42,997 nucleotides of DNA from a virus: positions 1 to 42,997 of the IMG/VR virus record IMGVR_UViG_3300037189_026311, one strand, 5' to 3'. Of the stretch, positions 1 through 4,693 are shown in pieces. Both the position numbers and the translations under genes were made by a program. A model generated the notes under the pieces. The model saw only the letters and a list, made by a program, of their open reading frames with translations. It ran no database searches and was not told where the DNA came from. How positions within the stretch are numbered: the first letter of the stretch is position 1; the number at the start of each line of letters is the position of its first letter.

Positions 1-552
1 GCTTAAATCTCCACCAGCAGAAAACCCAACTGGAGCTGCTTGAGGTTCCCAAGCATTATTCATATCAGACCAAGTCAAAATATAGCCGTCATTAGGAAGA
101 GTTCCGGAAACAGAGCGATTCTGAAGCCCAATGACCGTCTGAGTGATATTGCTTCCTGATAGGTCTCCATCCGCCTGAAACGCCCCTAAAGCGATGTCGG
201 GAGGGATAGGGGTCCAGGCAGAGCCATTATAAGCAAGGACCTGCCCTGAGGTCGGAGCGGTCGAAGAAATGGGGATCCCTCGGAGCCCAATAACCTGCGG
301 AGAAGTGTGAGACCCTCCGAGATCTCCGGCAAGATCAATAATTTGAATATTTCCAAAGGCATCTTCCAAAACCTCAAACCGATGTTTAACGGTCGTATCA
401 ATTCCGGAGGGTTTGACGCCTAGTTCCGTTTCAATCGCAATAATGGCATTTCGAAGCCGATTATAAACATCAGCGCTAAAAATAGAAGCAGTATCAACTA
501 CCTGCGGAAGCGAGGCATTATCATCTATTTTTGACGGGTATTGTGTTGCCAT
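1..552 (-). CDS. Probable phage tail fibre/virion protein, 3' end cut by window edge
   Basis: An open frame of 184 codons runs from an ATG at 550-552 off the left edge without a stop. It starts MATQYPSKIDDNASLPQ and contains phrases typical of phage tail-fibre and neck-appendage proteins, such as TSGQVLAYNGSAWTPIPP, ending near APVGFSAGGDLS. The repeated 'G..L.Y.GSAW.P' pattern is usual in fibre or collar proteins that repeat a short beta motif. The start is preceded by AGGA six bases upstream, inside a small inverted repeat (ATAGG-AAAA-CCTAT) that includes the first bases of the start codon. A hand count of bases 1-540 gives about 48% G+C, far above the very AT-rich genes just upstream. The family is inferred from composition and phrasing; receptor-binding function is not shown. 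Confidence 0.75.
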   Translation of the reverse strand, partial: MATQYPSKIDDNASLPQVVDTASIFSADVYNRLRNAIIAIETELGVKPSGIDTTVKHRFEVLEDAFGNIQIIDLAGDLGGSHTSPQVIGLRGIPISSTAPTSGQVLAYNGSAWTPIPPDIALGAFQADGDLSGSNITQTVIGLQNRSVSGTLPNDGYILTWSDMNNAWEPQAAPVGFSAGGDLS

Positions 553-605
553 AGGTTTTCCTATAGCAATGCCAAACTACTGATAGATCAGCATTTTATG
601 AAATA

Positions 606-839
606 CTATAGAAATTGTCTTAGCTTAAGAAAGCTTTCAAAATCTTCTTTAAGACCATTTAATTCAGAAAAACAAAACCATACATAATCATTGTCGTAAT
701 CTATTTCTATAAAAAAATAATAATTATGCTTAGAAATCTTAACATCCGTCACATGTTTAAATTTATAATTATATTTATTTAAGACATAAATGGCAAATAA
801 TGTCAAAGAACTTTCCTCGATTAAATCGAAGATAGTCAT
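606..839 (-). CDS. Small unknown protein, member of a three-gene paralogous set
   Basis: This 77-residue protein begins MTIFDLIEESSLTLFAIYVL and is rich in Tyr, Phe, Asp and Lys. I do not recognise it. Its last residues (FESFLKLRQFL) match the ends of the next two upstream genes (KFLTLQAFL and SFILLKEFI), suggesting one family with a conserved C-terminal F-[LI]-x-L-x-x-F-[LI] signature. It overlaps the upstream gene by four bases (ATGA), so translation is probably coupled. G+C is very low, near 20% in the stretches I counted. No membrane segment or signal peptide is evident. Confidence 0.65.
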   Translation of the reverse strand: MTIFDLIEESSLTLFAIYVLNKYNYKFKHVTDVKISKHNYYFFIEIDYDNDYVWFCFSELNGLKEDFESFLKLRQFL

Positions 840-1099
840 AAAAAAGCCTGTAATGTCAAAAATTTAGGAAGTTCTTTTGAGATATATTCGAAATGAAAAC
901 GATCAATAGTAAAAAAATAGTCATCAAGAGTTCTAAAAGAAAATTTTATATCGTATAAATAAATATATCTACGCGGGAATTCATCACAATAATACCTGAC
1001 ACCCAAATCTTGGGAAGCTAGATCGAAAAAAGTATTTAATACCTCATAATTATGACCGGCTATTAAGACCTCTACTGAACTATAAAGATTATCCATCAT
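836..1099 (-). CDS. Small unknown protein, member of the same paralogous set
   Basis: This 87-residue protein begins MMDNLYSSVEVLIAGHNYEVL. It ends KELPKFLTLQAFL, in register with the C-termini of its two neighbours. The three proteins also share a middle section rich in aromatic and acidic residues (RYIYLYDIKFSFRTLDDYFF here), consistent with a beta-sheet core. It overlaps both neighbours by four bases (ATGA). The first or second Met could be the start; the first gives the exact ATGA coupling. Function unknown. Confidence 0.65.
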   Translation of the reverse strand: MMDNLYSSVEVLIAGHNYEVLNTFFDLASQDLGVRYYCDEFPRRYIYLYDIKFSFRTLDDYFFTIDRFHFEYISKELPKFLTLQAFL

Positions 1100-1422
1100 A
1101 TGAATTCTTTCAATAAAATAAAAGATTTTAATTCTTTTGTAACTAAATCTATATTAGAATTATAAAAACAGAATAAATACTCTACCTCTCTATTGTATTT
1201 AGAATCAAATGTCTTAGGAATATTAATAAAATAATCTGGATTATCTCCTGTGCGTTTGGGAGAAATAGTAACTATCTTTACAGAATCTGAATCAAAATAA
1301 ATTCCCCGATAAAATCCCTTATAATTATTTTTATAATAACATTCGAATAAAGGAACTCCAGCTTCAATAATCAAAGCTCTTAACGAATCTTCTTTAGAAT
1401 AAGATTCTTCTTCTAGAGTCAT
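1096..1422 (-). CDS. Small unknown protein, member of the same paralogous set
   Basis: At 108 residues this is the longest of the three related small genes. It begins MTLEEESYSKEDSLRALI and ends TKELKSFILLKEFI, matching the C-terminal signature of the other two. The middle holds an aromatic/acidic stretch (YRGIYFDSDSVKIVTISPK). It starts four bases inside the end of the upstream 55-residue gene (ATGA) and overlaps the next gene the same way. The acidic N-terminal tail (residues 1-11) is absent from the other two. Function unknown; small accessory or anti-host genes of phages often look like this, but that is only a guess. Confidence 0.65.
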   Translation of the reverse strand: MTLEEESYSKEDSLRALIIEAGVPLFECYYKNNYKGFYRGIYFDSDSVKIVTISPKRTGDNPDYFINIPKTFDSKYNREVEYLFCFYNSNIDLVTKELKSFILLKEFI

Positions 1423-1586
1423 AAATCGCCAATTAATCTTTTAAATTCTTCAGGACTCAATTCAACCGCATTGCTAATTTTCTTCAATGAATTTTCATGA
1501 TCCTTAGCCTGAATCATAATAACAATATTACCCATTGAATTTTTAGTTATTTGAACAAATGATTTATCTTCAAATTCTATTTTCAT
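1419..1586 (-). CDS. Small unknown protein (55 aa)
   Basis: This short gene encodes 55 residues beginning MKIEFEDKSFVQITKNSMG and ending SPEEFKRLIGDL. The pattern is two or three beta strands followed by a charged helix (AKDHENSLKKISNAVELSPEEF). The frame is supported by exact ATGA overlaps at both ends, with the 59-residue gene upstream and the 108-residue gene downstream. The helix-plus-EEF ending is typical of small phage regulatory or accessory proteins, but I cannot name the family. Confidence 0.6.
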   Translation of the reverse strand: MKIEFEDKSFVQITKNSMGNIVIMIQAKDHENSLKKISNAVELSPEEFKRLIGDL

Positions 1587-1762
1587 CTTACCACTCTCAA
1601 TGAAACAACTACTTTGTTACTTTCTAAATCATAAATTTGAGCAAGAGTATAATTTGAATTAATCTCCACTAAACGATTTAGAAAACTAAGGCTTTCAGTA
1701 AAAGTCTCGGATTTTTTAGAAATAGAACCTAATTTCGGACATTGTATTTCTGAAATAAACAT
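1583..1762 (-). CDS. Small unknown protein (59 aa)
   Basis: This gene encodes 59 residues beginning MFISEIQCPKLGSISKKSE and ending ESNKVVVSLRVVR. Its start overlaps the upstream stop as TAATG and its stop overlaps the next start as ATGA, so it fits exactly into the chain of coupled small genes. The predicted shape is a helix followed by two beta strands. No cysteine pairs, signal peptide or membrane segment are seen. Function unknown. Confidence 0.6.
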   Translation of the reverse strand: MFISEIQCPKLGSISKKSETFTESLSFLNRLVEINSNYTLAQIYDLESNKVVVSLRVVR

Positions 1763-2079
1763 TATTTTCCTCGCACATTATATAATACAAACTCAATGAC
1801 ATTGCCGCTATTACTATCGCTGATAACACAAACTCGATATTTGTCTGAGCCTGGCAATATGCCATTCAAAATTCCAACTATCCCAGCTTCTCTTGAAGCG
1901 GCATCCGCAACAAAAGAAGAATTGTCTATAAAATTATCATTTACCTTATGATAAGTCTTAAACATTTTTTGAGCAAAATCATTGTCAACTTTTAATAAGT
2001 CATTAAGTTTCTTAATAACATAATTAAAGTAATATTGCTCATATTGAGCAATTGCTTTATCTTTTAAAAATTTAAACAT
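1762..2079 (-). CDS. Unknown protein (105 aa)
   Basis: This 105-residue protein has a helical N-terminal half (MFKFLKDKAIAQYEQYYFNY and onward) and a beta-rich C-terminal half (YRVCVISDSNSGNVIEFVLY) ending NVRGK. I do not recognise a family. It starts eight bases inside the end of the methionine aminopeptidase gene and its stop shares bases with the next start (TAATG). It is therefore probably co-translated with the peptidase. Nothing shows a functional link to it. Confidence 0.7.
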   Translation of the reverse strand: MFKFLKDKAIAQYEQYYFNYVIKKLNDLLKVDNDFAQKMFKTYHKVNDNFIDNSSFVADAASREAGIVGILNGILPGSDKYRVCVISDSNSGNVIEFVLYNVRGK

Positions 2080-2875
2080 TATCCCTCAATGTCATAATTT
2101 CAACACTGCCATCAGCATGAACATAAAGGGTATGTTCCCAATGACAACCAATCTCTTTGGTTAAAACACTCCAGCCATCTTTTGAAACAACACTAGAGGT
2201 ATCAGCAGACGGAAGAACCATCGGCTCAATTGCAATCGTCAATCCTGGTTGAATCCTAACTCCCTCATCTTGAGATGACCGATTAGGAACAAACATTCCA
2301 GCATGAGGCTTATCCCATGAAATAGAATGTCCTCCATAATTGGTAACAACATTAAACCCGCTATTTTTTACTGACTTATAAATAGCTTGACCAATAGCCC
2401 CAATTCTATTGCCAATTTTAACAGCTTCAATGCCTTTCATTAAGGATTCTTGCCCTGCGGATAGAAGCTTAACGTCTCGCTCTGATTTAGGGGTCCCATA
2501 AATACAAGTAATCGCGGAATCAGCAATAGCTCGTTCATAAGTTGCTCCAAGATCGAATTTAACAATATCGCCATCTTGTAACCGATAATCATTTGGAATT
2601 CCATGAACCAGAGTTTTATTGACTGAAATGCAAACTGCGGCTGGAAAGCCTTTGTAGTTTTTAAAGGTTGGAGTACATTTATGATCTAAAATGTATTCTT
2701 CTGCCAGAGCAGAGAGTTCAATCATAGATTGCTGAGTTAAATTTTTAGCCTCGCGCTCAAGAAGAGATAAGGCTCCAGCAGTAACTTTGCCAGCGACTCT
2801 TTGCTTATGAAGCCAATCTTCTCCTTTTAAATCAAGGAGAAGGCTTGGCAAGAGAGAGCGAGTTGATAATTTCAT
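2072..2875 (-). CDS. map: Type I methionine aminopeptidase
   Basis: This 267-residue protein matches methionine aminopeptidase (M24 family), which removes the initiator Met from new proteins in the cytoplasm using two metal ions. The hallmark NYKGFPAAVCISVN and VHGIP (His91) are present. All five metal ligands are recognisable: Asp108 (FDLG), Asp119 (ADSA), His183 (GGHS), Glu217 (IEPM) and Glu247 (HWEH). Length is normal for a bacterial type I enzyme. One oddity: after His183 the usual GxxFHExP segment reads SISWDKPHAG, so the second active-site His (E. coli His178) appears missing or shifted to His191. The gene overlaps its neighbours by one base upstream and eight downstream. A phage copy could process phage proteins during shut-off of host synthesis; that is inference. 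Confidence 0.93.
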   Translation of the reverse strand: MKLSTRSLLPSLLLDLKGEDWLHKQRVAGKVTAGALSLLEREAKNLTQQSMIELSALAEEYILDHKCTPTFKNYKGFPAAVCISVNKTLVHGIPNDYRLQDGDIVKFDLGATYERAIADSAITCIYGTPKSERDVKLLSAGQESLMKGIEAVKIGNRIGAIGQAIYKSVKNSGFNVVTNYGGHSISWDKPHAGMFVPNRSSQDEGVRIQPGLTIAIEPMVLPSADTSSVVSKDGWSVLTKEIGCHWEHTLYVHADGSVEIMTLRDNV

Positions 2876-3255
2876 TAGAGTCCAGATTTAATGTTATTCA
2901 TTTTACGAACATCTGCCGTTGCCGCTTTAGCCTGATCAAACTTCAAAACTTCTTTAAAAGGCGCAGAAAGGATTTGATTAGCGATGTACCGATCCATTAA
3001 GATAAGCATTCCTTGCAGCTCGCCAATTTCTTTTTTAGCGATATTATAATTATTCTGGGATTCTTGGAGGAATTGTCGAATTTGAATTAAACTAGCGATT
3101 TTCCCGAATAACTCTCGCTCAAAAACTTCTTGGTTGCGAGGAGTGTCTTCTTCTTTTAATTCAGAAAAGATACTGGTTGGCTCTAGCGGATCTTTAACTA
3201 CAGCTGGCATAGAAACTTTGTCTTGCTGTAATTCTACGGATGATTTTTTCTTCAT
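2875..3255 (-). CDS. Unknown protein, probably coiled coil (126 aa)
   Basis: This 126-residue protein has a charged, probably unstructured N-terminus (MKKKSSVELQQDKVSMPAVV) and a long helical region from about residue 45 to 105 with heptad-like hydrophobic spacing. It ends KMNNIKSGL. No known motif is visible. It is preceded by AAAGGAAAT, a good ribosome site, and shares one base with the peptidase gene downstream. The neighbouring 116-residue product has a similar layout (acidic start, long helix), so the two may form a pair. Function unknown. Confidence 0.7.
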   Translation of the reverse strand: MKKKSSVELQQDKVSMPAVVKDPLEPTSIFSELKEEDTPRNQEVFERELFGKIASLIQIRQFLQESQNNYNIAKKEIGELQGMLILMDRYIANQILSAPFKEVLKFDQAKAATADVRKMNNIKSGL

Positions 3256-3270
3256 TATTTCCTTTATTCT

Positions 3271-3621
3271 TTATTCTTTATTTGCTGGTTTAACATTTTT
3301 GTGAATTTGACCGTCATCATCAATAGCGTCAGCTTCCGTCAAGCCATATTTCATATAAAGCTGAAGTATAGAGTATTTGAAATTTGCTTCGGCGGCAGTG
3401 TGCTCAGCTAAAGCTTTTTCAGCTTGAAGCAAAGAGATCCTGCGATTTAGCTTAGCAACATCTAAAAGATATTTGTCTTTTAAAGACAAATGATTTGAAG
3501 TCTCTTTAGATTCTAAAAGGCGTTTTGATTCATTGTTTGAATGAGGTAATTCAAATATTTTTTGATTCTCTTCGGGAACTTCTTCGTACATTTCGTCAAC
3601 ATTATCTGCTCGGTCGCTCAT
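3271..3621 (-). CDS. Unknown helical protein (116 aa)
   Basis: I place the start at the ATG of 3619-3621 (MSDRADNVDEMYEEV), not at a further ATG at 3657, because a strong ribosome site (AAAGGAGA at 3631-3638) lies about nine bases before the inner ATG. The product is acidic at its N-terminus and then helical (LKDKYLLDVAKLNRRISLLQ onward, about residues 47-100), likely a coiled coil. It ends KNVKPANKE. No family recognised. The ribosome site is inside a short hairpin, annotated separately. Confidence 0.7.
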   Translation of the reverse strand: MSDRADNVDEMYEEVPEENQKIFELPHSNNESKRLLESKETSNHLSLKDKYLLDVAKLNRRISLLQAEKALAEHTAAEANFKYSILQLYMKYGLTEADAIDDDGQIHKNVKPANKE

Positions 3622-3630
3622 TATATGAGA

Positions 3631-3645
3631 TCTCCTTTGAGGAGA
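3631..3645 (-). promoter_or_regulatory. Ribosome site held in a small hairpin
   Basis: In the transcript the sequence TCTCC-TCAAA-GGAGA forms a perfect five-base-pair stem whose 3' arm is the Shine-Dalgarno sequence of the 116-residue gene starting at 3621. The stem would partly hide the ribosome site. It may tune translation, but it is short and could be chance. Confidence 0.4.
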
Positions 3646-3678
3646 GATATACCCCAAGATTTATTTTAATAAATAATT

Positions 3679-3999
3679 TTAACCAAAAATAATTGATATC
3701 TTAAATTCTTCTTGAGAAGAACACTTTATATATTTATTATGAAAATAATAATGTTTATCTCCATTAACACGTTCAATGGCGGGACCGTCAAGTCGATGAA
3801 GTTCACTATTTTGATACCAAAGTTTATCTCCATTGCTGGATTCAACGGCAGGACCATCTAGTCTGTGAAGTAAACCATGTTGATACCACCCTTTATATCC
3901 ATCCTTATATATGATGGCAGGACCGTCTAATCTATGAAGGCGGCTATTTAAATAATATCTTTTAGTGCCAAATGAATCTATCTGCGGCTTATTCTTCAT
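3679..3999 (-). CDS. HRxDGPA-repeat protein, three repeats (106 aa)
   Basis: I start this gene at the ATG of 3997-3999 (MKNKPQIDSFGTKRYYLN); a TTG four codons earlier is possible. It contains three copies of a repeat whose core is LHRLDGPA[IV], spaced about 21 residues apart, each followed by a Gly-Lys/Tyr-Trp-Tyr section. The C-terminal module (HYYFHNKYIKCSSQEEF) is shared with the three genes upstream. Such 'HRxDGPA' proteins occur in phages and giant viruses as repeat families resembling MORN or YwqK-type beta-hairpin repeats; their function is unknown to me. This is the last gene of a four-gene tandem array and lacks the KLxMFW ending of its siblings. Confidence 0.75.
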   Translation of the reverse strand: MKNKPQIDSFGTKRYYLNSRLHRLDGPAIIYKDGYKGWYQHGLLHRLDGPAVESSNGDKLWYQNSELHRLDGPAIERVNGDKHYYFHNKYIKCSSQEEFKISIIFG

Positions 4000-4004
4000 A
4001 TCAA

Positions 4005-4265
4005 TTACCAAAACATAGCTAACTTAATATATTCTTCAAATTCTTTTTGAGATTTACAATTTATTTCTTTGCCATGAAAATACCACTCTTTAACTCCATC
4101 ATTCCATTCAATGGCAGGACCATCTTCTCGATGATATTTACCATTTTGGCACCAACATTTAGACCCATCAGCATATTCAACAGCCGGACCATCATCTCTA
4201 TGGAATTTATCATTTAAATAATGACATTTAGTTCCACGTTTAGTAATAATAAAACCATTTTTCAT
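4005..4265 (-). CDS. HRxDGPA-repeat protein, two repeats (86 aa)
   Basis: The product starts MKNGFIITKRGTKCHYLN at the ATG of 4263-4265. It carries two repeats (FHRDDGPAVEY and YHREDGPAIEW) and the common end module EWYFHGKEINCKSQKEFEEY, finishing KLAMFW. The same end is found in the two genes upstream, and the DNA around each junction (complement of CCAAAACATAG) is repeated, as expected from unequal crossing-over or tandem duplication. A TTG start four codons earlier would overlap the previous stop. Function unknown. Confidence 0.72.
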   Translation of the reverse strand: MKNGFIITKRGTKCHYLNDKFHRDDGPAVEYADGSKCWCQNGKYHREDGPAIEWNDGVKEWYFHGKEINCKSQKEFEEYIKLAMFW

Positions 4266-4270
4266 ATCAA

Positions 4271-4477
4271 CTACCAAAACATAGCGAGTTTAGGATTAAT
4301 TATAGCTAGAAACTCTTCTTGAGAATTACAGTCTATATATTTTCCATGAAAATACCAATATTTAGATCCACCAGTAAATTCTATAGCTGGACCATCTTCT
4401 CTATGGAGAAGATCATTTAAATAATATCTTTTAACCTCAAAAGTCCCAATAAAACCTTCAACCAATCGATTTCTCAT
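4271..4477 (-). CDS. HRxDGPA-repeat protein, one repeat (68 aa)
   Basis: The product starts MRNRLVEGFIGTFEVKRYYL at the ATG of 4475-4477. It holds a single LHREDGPAIEF repeat followed by the common module KYWYFHGKYIDCNSQEEF and ends KLAMFW. It is clearly a shortened sibling of its neighbours. Its first 16 residues differ from theirs, while the rest aligns without gaps. Function unknown. Confidence 0.7.
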   Translation of the reverse strand: MRNRLVEGFIGTFEVKRYYLNDLLHREDGPAIEFTGGSKYWYFHGKYIDCNSQEEFLAIINPKLAMFW

Positions 4478-4482
4478 AACAA

Positions 4483-4674
4483 TCACCAAAACATAGTTAG
4501 CTTAATAGTCTCTTCGAATTCTTCTTGAGAATCACAATCTATACGTTTACCATGAAAATACCAATATTTTTCTCCATTAGAATATTCAATAGCGGGTCCA
4601 TCTAATCTATGATAGTGACCTTTTAGATAATACAATCTAGCCCCATTAATATCAATGAATAATTGAGGGGTCAT
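4483..4674 (-). CDS. HRxDGPA-repeat protein, one repeat (63 aa)
   Basis: This is the first gene of the tandem array in transcription order. It starts MTPQLFIDINGARLYYLKG, has one repeat (YHRLDGPAIEY) and the end module KYWYFHGKRIDCDSQEEF, and ends KLTMFW. It lies 19 bases after the PhoH-like gene and is probably transcribed with it. The conserved Trp-Tyr-Phe-His-Gly-Lys and Cys-x-Ser-Gln-Glu-Glu-Phe motifs are the strongest family markers. Function unknown. Confidence 0.7.
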   Translation of the reverse strand: MTPQLFIDINGARLYYLKGHYHRLDGPAIEYSNGEKYWYFHGKRIDCDSQEEFEETIKLTMFW

Positions 4675-4693
4675 AATAAAATTATTTTCTATT

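Noticed and set aside
186-401. Open frame of 71 codons on the minus strand
   Set aside because: It lies in another frame inside the longer 184-codon tail-type gene that starts at 552 and has far better protein text.
3622-3657. Longer start for the 116-residue protein
   Set aside because: The strong ribosome site AAAGGAGA lies inside this extension and points to the inner ATG at 3621.
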